Shown here: positions 1 through 8,366 of the stretch, one piece after another
How positions within the stretch are numbered: position 1 is the first letter of the stretch
How the letters are laid out: every line of letters starts with the position of its first letter
Origin: AV40 sp963817335
GTDB lineage: Bacteria > Verrucomicrobiota > Verrucomicrobiia > Chthoniobacterales > UBA10450
DNA: 64,000 nt
Assembly (NCBI GenBank): GCA_963817335.1
Contig: CAWFNX010000001.1
Coordinates: 930,001 to 994,000, forward strand
Direction of reading: 5' to 3'
Translations under genes and position numbers: made by a program
Notes under the pieces: generated by a model
Told to the model about the DNA's origin: nothing
Databases searched by the model: none
What the model saw: only the letters and a program-made list of their open reading frames with translations

Positions 1-37
1 ACGACGAGATTCCGTTTTAGGCAACTTTCGTTTTCAA

Positions 38-181
38 GGTAGGGGCGATTACGCTCCCGCTAGTGTATTCCTAATGAGCCCGCTCTTGGTTTGCCGCAGA
101 GCGGCGGAATTGACCTCAATCGCCCGCTGAATCATGATCACGCCCCCGACGGTGGCGGTTCAGTGAACCGCCGCTACCTCC
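38..181. repeat. Composite palindromic repeat upstream of dprA
   Basis: This stretch begins GGTAGGGGCGATTACGCTCC, continues through an inverted repeat (GCCGCAGAGCGGC near 93) and ends with a second hairpin (GGCGGTTCAGTGAACCGCC, about 154-172) followed by GCTACC. The first 78 bases recur in inverted orientation at 7583-7660. The outer GGTAG/CTACC ends match the double-hairpin repeat family scattered through the window. No promoter is obvious in what remains. Confidence 0.7.
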
Positions 182-182
182 A

Positions 183-1286
183 GTGATGAATTCCACCGAA
201 GCCTGCATCGCGCTTAACATGCTGCCCACCATCGGTCCGGTGCGCCTGCGAAAACTGCTTCAGGTTTTCAACGCGCCCGAGCGGATTCTTGGCGCCAAGC
301 GCGACGACCTCCGGAAAGTCGAAGGGGTAGGCCGGGAGGTGGTCGATCAAATCTCGAATTGGGAATCAATCGTCGATCTTCCGGCTGAGCTGAAACGAAT
401 TCAAGACTTCGGCGCCACCGTAATCACCCAATCGTCGCCGCAATATCCGAAATCGCTGCGTGAAATTCACTCGCCGCCGATTGTCCTTTACGTTTGGGGC
501 GAAATTCAGGAGCGCGATAACCATGCGATTGGGATTATCGGCGCACGGCGCACGACCCATTACGGAAGCGAATCGGCAAAGAAGCTCGCGTATCAACTGG
601 CCTATGCCGGGCTGACTGTAATAAGCGGTCTCGCGCGTGGAATTGATACCGCGGCGCATCAAGGGGCGATCGCGGCGAAAGGCCGGACAATCGCCGTCAT
701 CGGTTCCGGGTTGACCAAGCTGTATCCGCCGGAGAACGAGGCGCTCGCGGAAAAAATTCGCAACGGAAACGGCGCGGTTGTGTCTGAGTTCTCAATGGAA
801 ATTGAACCTGACCGCCAAACTTTTCCGATGCGAAACCGGATCATTTCGGGCTGGAGCCACGGGATTCTGGTGGTTGAAGCCGGCGCGAACAGCGGCGCGT
901 TGATCACTGCTTCGCAGGCGCTGGAGCAGGGCCGAGCGGTTTACGCTGTGCCCGGCCATATCAATGCTCCGAGCGCAATCGGATCGAACCGTTTGATTCA
1001 ACAAGGGGCCAAGCTGGTGATGGATGCGAACGACATCTTGGATGATCTGCAAATTCTGGTGCCCGAGGCGAGACCGGGGCCTGGAACAGCCGTCCGACCG
1101 CTGCCGGAACTGACCGCGGACGAGCGTCGCGTCTACGACGCAATCGAGGCGGCCGAAACGCCGATCGACCGGATCGCCGCCGAATGCGATTTGCCAAGTT
1201 CGATAGTCTCTTCTATTCTCCTCGCCCTTGAGCTGAAGCGACTGGTTAAGCAGTTGCCCGGAAAATATTTCGTGAAACTTGCCTAG
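183..1286 (+). CDS. dprA: DNA processing protein DprA (Smf)
   Basis: DprA binds incoming single-stranded DNA in the cytoplasm and loads RecA during natural transformation. The 367-residue protein has the family layout: an N-terminal helix-hairpin-helix-like part (residues about 5-60, with LPTIGPVRLRKLL), the Rossmann-like DprA core with GIIGARRTTHYG from residue 117 and SGLARGIDTAAHQGA from about 148, and a C-terminal winged-helix-like domain (about 305-367) ending in LPGKYFVKL. The length is usual for the family. A GTG at 183 and an ATG at 186 are adjacent in frame; ATG 186 is equally plausible as start. The topoisomerase gene follows after 50 bases in the same direction, an arrangement common for dprA and a type IA topoisomerase. 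Whether the organism is competent cannot be judged from this gene alone. Confidence 0.95.
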   Translation: MMNSTEACIALNMLPTIGPVRLRKLLQVFNAPERILGAKRDDLRKVEGVGREVVDQISNWESIVDLPAELKRIQDFGATVITQSSPQYPKSLREIHSPPIVLYVWGEIQERDNHAIGIIGARRTTHYGSESAKKLAYQLAYAGLTVISGLARGIDTAAHQGAIAAKGRTIAVIGSGLTKLYPPENEALAEKIRNGNGAVVSEFSMEIEPDRQTFPMRNRIISGWSHGILVVEAGANSGALITASQALEQGRAVYAVPGHINAPSAIGSNRLIQQGAKLVMDANDILDDLQILVPEARPGPGTAVRPLPELTADERRVYDAIEAAETPIDRIAAECDLPSSIVSSILLALELKRLVKQLPGKYFVKLA

Positions 1287-1336
1287 CCTCGTCCGCTATC
1301 TGCTCATCCCCCCGTTGGCAAAGCGTTCATTTTCAA

Positions 1337-3799
1337 ATGTCTAAGTCTCTGATCATCGCGGAAAAACCGAGTGTGGCGAACGACATCGCCCGGGCTCTCG
1401 GTGGCTTCCACAAGGAAGGCGATCATTTCGAGAACGACAGATATGTCGTCTCTTCGGCTCTCGGACATTTAGTCGAATTGGCGCTGCCAGCCGAGCTGGA
1501 CGTGAAACGCGGGAAGTGGACCTTCGCCAACCTGCCGATCATCCCTGAAGAATTTCATTTGAGGCCGATCGAGAAGACGAAAGCCCGCTTCAACATGCTG
1601 AAGAAGTTGATGAAGCGCGACGACGTCGATCTTCTCATCAACGCCTGCGACGCCGGCCGCGAAGGCGAATTGATCTTCCGTTATTTGGTCCTGCTGGCCG
1701 GTGTGAAAAAGCCCGTCCGCCGCTTGTGGCTGCAGTCGATGACGGCCGATTCCATTCGCGACGCGTTCAATCATTTGCGGTCGGAAGAGGAAATGGTCCC
1801 GCTCTCAAAGGCGGCGGTGTGTCGTTCGGAAAGCGACTGGCTGGTGGGAATCAACGGAACGCGGGCGATGACGGCCTTCAACAATCGCACGGGTGGTTTT
1901 CAACTCACCCCGGTGGGTCGGGTGCAAACGCCCACTCTTGCGATCCTGGCGGAGCGAGAGGACAAGATTCATCAGTTCAAAGCGCGTTCTTATTATGAGG
2001 TGTTCGGCGATTTCGAGGTCAAGGCCGGCACCTATCGCGGTCGCTGGTTCCGGGAAGATTTTGCCAAAGACGGTGAGGAAGACGCGCGCGCCGAGCGGAT
2101 TTGGGACCAGGCGCAGGCCGACGAGATCAAGAATCGCTGTCTGGGCAAAACCGGGGTCGCCACCGAAGAGAAGAAGCCGACCACCCAGGCGCCGCCGTTG
2201 CTCTACGATCTGACCAGCTTGCAACGCGATGCCAACAGCCGTGGTTTTAGCGCAAAGCGCACTCTGCAGATCGCCCAGCAGCTTTACGAGCGCTTCAAGG
2301 TGATCACCTATCCGCGAACGGACTCGCGTTATTTGCCCGAGGATTACATCCCGACGGTGAAGGCGACGCTGAGCAAGATCGAGAATACGCACGCCCGGAC
2401 TGTTCTCGACAATCAGTGGGTGAAACCGTCCAAGCGAATTTTTAACAACGCGAAAATCTCCGATCACTTTGCGATCATTCCGACTGGGACTGTGCCGCAT
2501 GGGTTGGATGAGGTTCAGCAGAAGGTCTACGACATGATCGTGCGGCGCTTCATCGCAGGATTTTTTCCTTCGGCGCAGTTTGAAGTGACCACGCGGATCA
2601 CCCGGGTAGACCAGGACGCTTTCAAGACCGACGGCAAGATTATTAAAGACCCGGGCTGGCTCGCCGTTTACGGGCGCGAAGCTGCGACTGAGCAAGGCGA
2701 GGAATCGCTGGTGGCGATCACGCCGAACGAACCGGCCAAGGTTTTTGACGTCGAAGTGATTCATAACGAAACGAAGCCGCCCGCGCGATTCAACGAAGCG
2801 ACGCTTCTTTCGGCGATGGAAGGCGCCGGTAAGCTGGTGGAAGACGAAGAGCTCCGCGAAGCGATGCGCGAGAAGGGTCTGGGCACGCCGGCCACTCGCT
2901 CGGCAATCATCGAAGGTTTGATTCACGACGGCTACGTTCATAGGCAGGGCCGCGATTTGATCGCTACCGCCAAAGGTCTCGCCTTAATCACGCTATTGCG
3001 CGGCATCGGCGCGGACGAACTCACATCGCCGGAAATGACCGGGGAGTGGGAATCGAAACTCAAACGGATGGAGAAAGGCGCGATGAAGCGCAACGACTTC
3101 ATGGCCCACATTCGAAAATTCACCCGCGAGGTCGTCGAGCGGGCGAAAAATTTCGAAGGCGACAGCGTCAGTGGAAATTTCGAGCCGCTCGAGGTGAAGT
3201 GCCCGAAATGCGGCGGTGGTCCGTTCGATGAAACTTATCGCACGTTCACCTGTCGCTCCTGCGGGCTGATTGTTTGGAAAACGATGGCCGGCCGTTTGTT
3301 CGAGCGCCCGGAGTTGCAAACGCTTTTGACCGAGAAACGCGTGGGACCGTTGGAGGGATTCCGCAGCAAGATCGGCCGCAAATTCAACGCGATCGTGAAG
3401 CTCACCGACGAATTCAAGCCGGAGTTCGATTTTGGCCAGAATGGCCACGATCAGCCGATTGAGATCGACAAGACGAAACACGAATCGCTCGGACTCTGTC
3501 CAGTTTGCCAGAAAGGCCAGGTCTATGTCCTGGATCGCGCTTACGCATGCGAAAACGCGGTTTCGAAGGAGAAGACCTGCACCTTCCGGCTGAGCAAAAC
3601 TATTTTGCAACGCGAAATTCCACAGGAGCAGGCGCAAAAGCTGATCACGACTCGAAAAACTGATCTGCTGCCGAAGTTCATTTCTAAAAAGGGCCGCCCG
3701 TTTTCCGCGCACTTAAAATTGGAAAATGGAAAAGTCGGTTTCGAGTTCGCGGAGCGGAAACCTAAGAAAACTGCGCCCCGAAAAGCGGTCGCAGCCTGA
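1337..3799 (+). CDS. topB: Type IA DNA topoisomerase (topoisomerase III-like)
   Basis: Type IA topoisomerase, which cuts one strand through a 5'-phosphotyrosine and passes the other strand. The Toprim domain opens the protein (IIAEKPSVANDIARALGG) and carries the acidic DAGREGELIFRYL motif. The catalytic tyrosine is Y325 in VITYPRTDSRYLP. After the core, two C-terminal modules are seen: a Cys4 zinc ribbon (CPKCGGGPF...CRSCG) and a second cysteine-containing module (CPVCQKGQV...C...C), followed by the KKGRPFSAHLKL segment typical of the topoisomerase III C-terminal repeat. At 820 residues it is a full-length enzyme. The N-terminal half resembles TopB more than TopA, so I name it topB; with no second type IA enzyme in view, it could also serve as the main relaxing enzyme. 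Confidence 0.88.
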   Translation: MSKSLIIAEKPSVANDIARALGGFHKEGDHFENDRYVVSSALGHLVELALPAELDVKRGKWTFANLPIIPEEFHLRPIEKTKARFNMLKKLMKRDDVDLLINACDAGREGELIFRYLVLLAGVKKPVRRLWLQSMTADSIRDAFNHLRSEEEMVPLSKAAVCRSESDWLVGINGTRAMTAFNNRTGGFQLTPVGRVQTPTLAILAEREDKIHQFKARSYYEVFGDFEVKAGTYRGRWFREDFAKDGEEDARAERIWDQAQADEIKNRCLGKTGVATEEKKPTTQAPPLLYDLTSLQRDANSRGFSAKRTLQIAQQLYERFKVITYPRTDSRYLPEDYIPTVKATLSKIENTHARTVLDNQWVKPSKRIFNNAKISDHFAIIPTGTVPHGLDEVQQKVYDMIVRRFIAGFFPSAQFEVTTRITRVDQDAFKTDGKIIKDPGWLAVYGREAATEQGEESLVAITPNEPAKVFDVEVIHNETKPPARFNEATLLSAMEGAGKLVEDEELREAMREKGLGTPATRSAIIEGLIHDGYVHRQGRDLIATAKGLALITLLRGIGADELTSPEMTGEWESKLKRMEKGAMKRNDFMAHIRKFTREVVERAKNFEGDSVSGNFEPLEVKCPKCGGGPFDETYRTFTCRSCGLIVWKTMAGRLFERPELQTLLTEKRVGPLEGFRSKIGRKFNAIVKLTDEFKPEFDFGQNGHDQPIEIDKTKHESLGLCPVCQKGQVYVLDRAYACENAVSKEKTCTFRLSKTILQREIPQEQAQKLITTRKTDLLPKFISKKGRPFSAHLKLENGKVGFEFAERKPKKTAPRKAVAA

Positions 3800-3856
3800 C
3801 GTTTCGTTGATGGTTGATTGAACCGCTGAGCCTTTGGTTGATAGCGTTCGTCGGAT

Positions 3857-3907
3857 TGTAGGGCGTCTGTGTCAGACGCCGCGCCGTCTCACAGAGACGG
3901 CCTACAA
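3857..3907. repeat. Double-hairpin repeat (TGTAGG...CCTACA)
   Basis: Two adjacent hairpins, GCGTCTG-tgt-CAGACGC and GCCGTCTC-aca-GAGACGGC, are framed by TGTAGG and CCTACA, so the whole unit is also an inverted repeat. It lies in the 197-base gap between the topoisomerase gene and nrdR. It could act as a transcription terminator hairpin, but no T-run follows. Confidence 0.8.
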
Positions 3908-3996
3908 CATCGGCCACTGCCATCCGCGATAACAATTCCAAGCGTTAAAGATCGTTGACGCCACAACACGTGGTGTGCTAATTACGCACCAACACT

Positions 3997-4512
3997 ATGC
4001 GTTGCCCCAAGTGCGGCTCGCGTGATGATAAAGTTATCGACTCCCGCCAGTCGCGCGATAGCTCGAGTATTCGTCGCCGCCGTGAATGCCTGAAATGCGG
4101 ATATCGATTTACGACTTACGAGGAAATCGAGCGCTCCGACCTGCGCGTGATAAAACGAGACCGCACTCATGAACCGTTCGATCGGCGCAAACTCGCAGGC
4201 AGCATCGCCAAGGCTTTTGAAAAGCGTTCCACCAGCTTGTTGACCCTTGAGCAGCTCGTCGATGAAATCGTTCACGATCTCGAGACAAGCGGTCGCGAGG
4301 TTCAATCGACCGCGATCGGCTCGAAAGTTTTGGAGAAATTACGCGGGATCGATGAGGTCGCCTATCTCCGCTACGCCTCGGTCCATCGGCGGTTCGACGA
4401 CGTCGATCAATTCGTGGATGCAATTCATGCCCTGGGCAAGCAGCCGAAACCGGATTCAAAACAGCGGGAACTTTTCCCGCCGGATCAAGTGGTAGATCAT
4501 GGTCGCGTTTAA
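3997..4512 (+). CDS. nrdR: Transcriptional repressor NrdR
   Basis: NrdR is the ATP/dATP-sensing repressor of ribonucleotide reductase genes. The N-terminal zinc ribbon has C3, C6, C31 and C34 (MRCPKCGSRDDKVIDSR and CLKCGYRFTTYE), and an ATP-cone follows at about residues 46-136 (FDRRKLAGSIAKAFEKR). The extension after residue 150 is slightly longer than in most members. The stop codon lies inside the next gene: the ATG of the following reading frame at 4499 overlaps nrdR by 14 bases, suggesting translational coupling. No ribonucleotide reductase gene is in the window. Confidence 0.97.
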   Translation: MRCPKCGSRDDKVIDSRQSRDSSSIRRRRECLKCGYRFTTYEEIERSDLRVIKRDRTHEPFDRRKLAGSIAKAFEKRSTSLLTLEQLVDEIVHDLETSGREVQSTAIGSKVLEKLRGIDEVAYLRYASVHRRFDDVDQFVDAIHALGKQPKPDSKQRELFPPDQVVDHGRV

Positions 4513-5056
4513 AGAAGAATTTCCTTATCTGCGCTGCGACTCAGGTCAGCTCTTTGAGTTCGACCGCGATTGGCTGCACGCGGCGATCAATCGGGCGGCG
4601 GACAAAGCCGGATACCCGAGCTGGTGGCTGACCGATCACGTGACCGAGAGCATTGCCTTCTATCTCAGGTTGCGGAACGACGAGAGCGTGGTCGCGTTCA
4701 CCCAGCTCCAGGAAACGGTGCAATACGTTCTCAAGGCGATCGGTTACAAAGAAATCATCCCGCATTTTAGGCCCGCGCCGCCGCCGATTTCAGTTTCGCT
4801 GATCGACATTGCCTATGCGGCCAGCAGCGGCTATGAGCTGGCATTTTTCGATCTGTTGGAAAAGCGCCTCGCTGCTCTCATTGAAACCGGAGTCGACAAC
4901 CTTCAGCTCTGTTCGTTGCAGCCTTGTGTAAAGCATCTCCGCTCCACCAAAGTCTGGACCCGGGCATGCGATTCTTTACGGGAAGAAATTGTCTGCTTCA
5001 TTCGGGAACGGCTAACATCGACCACCTGCGAGCGGTTGAAATGCTCGCTGAAGTGA
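4499..5056 (+). CDS. Unknown protein coupled to nrdR
   Basis: I do not recognise this 185-residue protein. It overlaps nrdR by 14 bases, so the two are probably co-translated. Residues about 18-85 (FEFDRDWLHAAINRAADKAG and the following VQYVLKAIGYKEI) have a spacing reminiscent of the ATP-cone of NrdR (FDRRKLAGSIAKAF ... VLEKLRGID). This hints at a degenerate ATP-cone-like fold, but the similarity is by eye only. The rest is mixed helical with several cysteines near the C-terminus and no signal peptide or membrane span. Its position suggests a role tied to nucleotide metabolism or NrdR function; this is inference. Confidence 0.7.
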   Translation: MVAFKEEFPYLRCDSGQLFEFDRDWLHAAINRAADKAGYPSWWLTDHVTESIAFYLRLRNDESVVAFTQLQETVQYVLKAIGYKEIIPHFRPAPPPISVSLIDIAYAASSGYELAFFDLLEKRLAALIETGVDNLQLCSLQPCVKHLRSTKVWTRACDSLREEIVCFIRERLTSTTCERLKCSLK

Positions 5057-5075
5057 TCGGTCCGTTCCGCAAATC

Positions 5076-5414
5076 ATGACTATTTTCGAAAAAATAATCG
5101 CCCGCGAGATTCCGGCGAAGATCATCTGGGAAGATGACGACGCTATTGCCTTTCACGACGTCAATCCGCAGGCGCCCGTTCACGTGTTGATTGTTCCAAA
5201 AAAAGTGATTGCGCGATTGAGCGCAACGACGGACAAGGACCGCGCTTTGCTGGGAAAGTTGCTTGGGGTCGCGGGCGAGCTGGCAAAGAAACTCGAAATC
5301 GACAAGACGGGATACCGGGTCGTGATCAACAGTGGTCCGGATGCCGGCGAAAGCGTGCCGCATTTGCATGTTCATTTGTTAGGCAAACGCGCCCTGGCCT
5401 GGCCACCAGGCTGA
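5076..5414 (+). CDS. HIT family nucleotide-binding hydrolase
   Basis: A compact 112-residue HIT-domain protein of the Hint/HinT branch, which hydrolyses nucleoside phosphoramidates and similar substrates. The diagnostic histidine triad is H96-x-H98-x-H100 in VPHLHVHLLG, and the N-terminal FEKIIAREIPAKIIWEDD is typical of the branch. Length matches the family. The gene follows the nrdR pair by 19 bases on the same strand and may share their transcript. A double-hairpin repeat starts 14 bases after the stop codon. Confidence 0.93.
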   Translation: MTIFEKIIAREIPAKIIWEDDDAIAFHDVNPQAPVHVLIVPKKVIARLSATTDKDRALLGKLLGVAGELAKKLEIDKTGYRVVINSGPDAGESVPHLHVHLLGKRALAWPPG

Positions 5415-5428
5415 TGTCCGTTTTTTAC

Positions 5429-5479
5429 TGTAGGGGACGCCGCTGGCGTCCCATGGGAAGCGACCCGCTTCCCCTACAA
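5429..5479. repeat. Double-hairpin repeat (CTGTAGGGG...CCCCTACA)
   Basis: The unit reads CTGTAGGGGACGCCGCTGGC followed by a hairpin arm (GACGC/GCGTC), a CCATGG centre, and a second hairpin (GGAAGCG...CGCTTCC) ending CCCCTACA. A very similar copy lies inside ispE at 49760-49811. It sits between the HIT gene and the PLP dehydratase. Confidence 0.85.
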
Positions 5480-5504
5480 ATTTTGGATTTGATTGAAAAC
5501 TGAA

Positions 5505-6473
5505 ATGAAAAACAGGCTTGGTTCCGTCCGGCCGATCACGCTGGACGAAATCGAAGATGCGCGTGAGCGCATTGCCAAAACGATTTTGCGCACGCCGCTG
5601 ATTCGCTTGGAGCTCGGCCCCGATTTTCCGGACATTCGACTGAAGCTGGAGAACCTTCAGCCGATCAACGCTTACAAATTGCGCGGCGCGGCAAATGCCG
5701 TGGCGATGCTTTCGGAGGAAGAGCGTTCCCGCGGTGTATGGACAATCAGCGCCGGCAATGCGGGGCAGGGAGTTGCTTATGCCGCGCGACAAGCCGGCGT
5801 TCCATGCTCGGTTGTCGCGATTGAAACAGCGCCGAAAGCGAAATTGGAGCGAATGCGCGCTCTCGGGGCCAAACTTTTTCTCGTGCCCTACGATGTCGCC
5901 TGGAAAACGCTGGATGAGCGCGCCTTCCCCGGCGTCGAAGGCACTTTCGTTCACCCATTCGACGACGACAATTTCATCTCGGGCCACGGCACGATGGGAC
6001 TGGAGATCTTGGAGGACGCGCCGGATACAAAAGCGGTCATCGCAGCGATCGGAGGTGGTGGATTAATCACGGGCGTGGCCAGCGCGATCAAAGCCGTGAA
6101 ACCGGAGATCAAAATTTTCGGCGCGGAACCCGAGACAGCTGCACCGGCCGCACTGTCGTTTGAGAAAGGTTCGCCCCAGGTTTTTGAAAGCTGGAAAGCT
6201 TCGTTCGTCGACGGGGCCGGCGGCCAAAGCATGTTCCCGCGGATGTGGGAGCGAATGAAACCCGTCGTCGACGATTACATCGTGGTGACATTGGACGAGA
6301 CGAAGAAAGCGATGCGGTTGATGGCAGAGAAGGCGCGAGTTATCTCTGAAGGGGCCGGTGCCCTTTCCGTAGCAGCCGCCCTCACCGGCAAGGCGGGCGA
6401 AGGTCCGATCGTCGCCGTCGTCTCCGGCGGTAATATCGATCTCGCGAAATTTTCCGAATTAATTGCCACGTAA
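5505..6473 (+). CDS. PLP-dependent threonine/serine dehydratase-like enzyme
   Basis: A fold-type II PLP enzyme of the threonine/serine dehydratase group, which deaminates hydroxy amino acids to 2-oxo acids. The predicted Schiff-base lysine is K58 in NAYKLRGAANA. The glycine-rich phosphate loop is IGGGGLITG, and SGGNID near the C-terminus binds the cofactor ring. At about 322 residues it has only the catalytic domain and no regulatory ACT domain, so it resembles the catabolic or serine-racemase-like forms rather than biosynthetic IlvA. I chose ATG 5505 rather than an in-frame TTG at 5493 because it fits the family start. Exact substrate is not decided by the sequence. Confidence 0.88.
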   Translation: MKNRLGSVRPITLDEIEDARERIAKTILRTPLIRLELGPDFPDIRLKLENLQPINAYKLRGAANAVAMLSEEERSRGVWTISAGNAGQGVAYAARQAGVPCSVVAIETAPKAKLERMRALGAKLFLVPYDVAWKTLDERAFPGVEGTFVHPFDDDNFISGHGTMGLEILEDAPDTKAVIAAIGGGGLITGVASAIKAVKPEIKIFGAEPETAAPAALSFEKGSPQVFESWKASFVDGAGGQSMFPRMWERMKPVVDDYIVVTLDETKKAMRLMAEKARVISEGAGALSVAAALTGKAGEGPIVAVVSGGNIDLAKFSELIAT

Positions 6474-6477
6474 ACTT

Positions 6478-6534
6478 GGAGGGCGCCGCGCCGTCGGCGC
6501 CTTAGTTTGGAACACGACAGCGCGTGTCCCCTCC
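6478..6534. repeat. Double-hairpin repeat (GGAGGG...CCCTCC)
   Basis: A variant of the window's repeat family. A GGCGCC-type hairpin (GGCGCCGCG...GTCGGCGCC) and a second hairpin (GACAGCGCGTGTC) are framed by GGAGGG and CCCTCC. It separates the convergent dehydratase and small membrane protein genes and could terminate both transcripts. Confidence 0.7.
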
Positions 6535-6537
6535 AAT

Positions 6538-6879
6538 TCAGTGCGAGTGAATCATTTCGCGGCAACCGACAACGTTGCAGGTAAGCAGAACGATGAGCAC
6601 TCCAAAGAGGATCACCGTTCGGACCGTCGTCTTCGATCGAAAGTAAAAGTATGCGTGTACGATGTAGACCAGGTACAGCCCTATGAACACGCCCCAACCG
6701 CCGTCGTTGGCGAGATGTCGATTGAACACGGCGATCAAACCGAGCGGAAACATGTAAGCCAGTGGCCACATGCCGGGAGCGGTTAAAAGGAGCGCGACAA
6801 TCCATGCGCCGACGTAGGCGATGATTTTGTGAAGAAGTCGAACCTGACCTGATTTCTGCCCGCCGACGGTGTCGGTCAT
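6538..6879 (-). CDS. Small membrane protein of unknown function
   Basis: I do not recognise this 113-residue protein. Three hydrophobic segments are visible: about residues 17-34 (IIAYVGAWIVALLLTAPG), 37-52, and 88-106 (VILFGVLIVLLTCNVVG). Its ATG overlaps the last base of the L,D-transpeptidase stop codon upstream on the same strand, so the two genes are almost certainly one transcript. That placement suggests a cell-envelope role, which is inference only. Confidence 0.7.
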   Translation of the reverse strand: MTDTVGGQKSGQVRLLHKIIAYVGAWIVALLLTAPGMWPLAYMFPLGLIAVFNRHLANDGGWGVFIGLYLVYIVHAYFYFRSKTTVRTVILFGVLIVLLTCNVVGCREMIHSH

Positions 6880-7460
6880 TACTCTCTGACTGTGATTGGC
6901 GTCCCGACGGGGGCGTTATCGTAAAACTTCTCCGCCATTCCCTGGGGAATGCGAATGCAACCATGGGACGCGGCAAACGGCGGACAGTAGCCCTGATGCA
7001 TTGCGTAACCGCCGTTGAAATGCATGCAATACGGCATCTTCGCCGCGTCGAAATGGCCGCCTTTCGGGCATCTATCTTTCCGGACATCGATATTGGAAAC
7101 CAACACGTTGCCGTCTCGATCCACGTAATCGCCAAACTCGCTCGAAAAATGGTTTTTGTCCTTGGATACCACGGAGTAATGCCCCGCCGGTGTTCCGAAT
7201 CCTCGTTTGCCGGTGGAAACAGTGGTTTCCCCGACCAAACGCTTCCCCCTATAAAAATATGCCTTCTGTTCGGCAATGCTGACAACGATCCGCGGTTCCC
7301 CGCCTCCTCCCATATCTTCCCACCAGCCGGGCATTGGAGTCGGCGTCGGCATAATCGCGGCCAAAGGCTTTTGCATTTGCTGTTGCATGTCCTCGCAACT
7401 GCAAAACAAAACCGCGACAGCTCCCGTAATGGCCAGTTGAATCAGTCCCCGTAGTTTCAT
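6879..7460 (-). CDS. L,D-transpeptidase lipoprotein (YkuD domain)
   Basis: A 193-residue L,D-transpeptidase, which forms 3-3 peptidoglycan cross-links or attaches proteins to the wall. I placed the start at ATG 7460 because it opens a clear lipoprotein signal peptide (LAITGAVAVLFCSCEDM); the frame stays open further upstream, but that part reads through a repeat. A proline-rich linker follows, then the YkuD domain with the catalytic motif AASHGCIRIP, catalytic cysteine C168, and an upstream HFNGGYAMH. It probably acts in the periplasm, anchored by its lipid. The small membrane protein gene overlaps its stop. Confidence 0.93.
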   Translation of the reverse strand: MKLRGLIQLAITGAVAVLFCSCEDMQQQMQKPLAAIMPTPTPMPGWWEDMGGGGEPRIVVSIAEQKAYFYRGKRLVGETTVSTGKRGFGTPAGHYSVVSKDKNHFSSEFGDYVDRDGNVLVSNIDVRKDRCPKGGHFDAAKMPYCMHFNGGYAMHQGYCPPFAASHGCIRIPQGMAEKFYDNAPVGTPITVRE

Positions 7461-7582
7461 AAAGCGTCGAATATTAATGCGTAGTTGGTTAGGCGGCGCA
7501 ATTTCAAAACATAGACGAAATCCAAAGTAAAGCGATTGACCCCACTCGGTCCGACTCGGACCGCCATTCGTCGGTGTTTCGG

Positions 7583-7660
7583 GGAATTCCGCCGCTCTGC
7601 GGCAATCTAAATTGAGGGAATATTCTGAATGCACTAGCGGGAGCATAACCGCCCCTATCT
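7583..7660 (-). repeat. Inverted copy of the repeat at 38-115
   Basis: Read on the minus strand this segment gives AGATAGGGGCGGTTATGCTC, then CCCGCTAGTGCATTC, and later TTGCCGCAGAGCGGCGGAAT. These words occur in the same order and similar spacing at 38-115 on the plus strand, with the middle 20 bases diverged. It lies between the divergent L,D-transpeptidase and 3-hydroxyanthranilate dioxygenase genes and may contain part of their promoters. Confidence 0.8.
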
Positions 7661-7694
7661 TGACCCTTGATCATGATCGAAATACGCTCGTTCC

Positions 7695-8279
7695 ATGGCA
7701 ACCCTTACAAAAAAAGCGCCGCCTCCCCAGGAACGCGCCAAGTCGTCGGTTCAGCCGCCAATTAATTTGGAGGATTGGATCGAAAAGAACCGCGATTTAT
7801 TCAAACCGCCGGTCAGCAACCGTTATCTTTATGACGGACGCGATTTCTTCGTGATGGTGATCAAGGGCCCGAATGCGCGGAACGATTTCCACAAGGTCGA
7901 CTCGGAAGAGTATTTCTTTCAGCTAAAGGGTGACATCAAAGTGCGGATTCGGGAGGGTGACAAGATTGTCGATCATCTGGTGCGCGAAGGCGAAACCTTC
8001 TTCATTCCACCGAATGTTCCGCACGCCCCGGTCCGGCCGCCCGATACCATCGGGGTTGTGGTGGAGAAACGCCGCCCGCCCGGTGAACACGAACACGTCA
8101 TTTTTTACTGCGATAAATGCGGCGCGCTGGTCGAAGACATCGATTTCGATTGTGCCGACATTGTTGAGCATTTCAGTCAGGCGATGAAAGATTTCTGGGC
8201 GGATGATGCGCGCCGGACCTGCAAGAAGTGCGGTCATAAAGTTCCGCAGCCCGAACCGGTGAGGCCCTTCAAGAAGTGA
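7695..8279 (+). CDS. nbaC: 3-hydroxyanthranilate 3,4-dioxygenase
   Basis: This cupin enzyme opens the ring of 3-hydroxyanthranilate to give 2-amino-3-carboxymuconate semialdehyde (ACMS). The cupin iron site is visible as NDFHKVDSEEYFFQLKGD plus the histidine in PPNVPHAPVRP. The C-terminal part carries two CxxC pairs, C139/C142 (YCDKCGALVED) and C176/C179 (CKKCGHK), the rubredoxin-like second metal site known from bacterial HAAO. The 194-residue length is right for the bacterial form with a short N-terminal extension. The ACMS decarboxylase gene follows 87 bases downstream, so the two consecutive pathway steps are adjacent. The start ATG 7695 is the first in frame that keeps the whole domain. 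Confidence 0.95.
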   Translation: MATLTKKAPPPQERAKSSVQPPINLEDWIEKNRDLFKPPVSNRYLYDGRDFFVMVIKGPNARNDFHKVDSEEYFFQLKGDIKVRIREGDKIVDHLVREGETFFIPPNVPHAPVRPPDTIGVVVEKRRPPGEHEHVIFYCDKCGALVEDIDFDCADIVEHFSQAMKDFWADDARRTCKKCGHKVPQPEPVRPFKK

Positions 8280-8362
8280 TCAGTGACAAGTGACCAGTGA
8301 TCAGTTCAAGAAATACCGCAGTGGCATTCTGGTCACTGATCACTGCTCGCTGGTCACTTCTT
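8280..8362. repeat. GTGACCAGTGATCAG-type word repeats
   Basis: The gap between the two kynurenine-pathway genes is filled by tandem and inverted copies of a short word: AGTGACCAGTGATCAG on one side and CTGGTCACTGATCACTG and GCTGGTCACTTC on the other, forming a long imperfect hairpin. The same words recur at 11410-11445, 11965-12000 and 38595-38690. Confidence 0.75.
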
Positions 8363-8366
8363 TCGT

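Noticed and set aside
1805..2941. Long open frame antisense to the topoisomerase gene
   Set aside because: Arginine-rich translation without recognisable domains and fully inside a confident gene; a shadow of high-GC codon use.
7461..7646. N-terminal extension of the L,D-transpeptidase
   Set aside because: It reads through a dispersed repeat and would bury the lipoprotein signal peptide.
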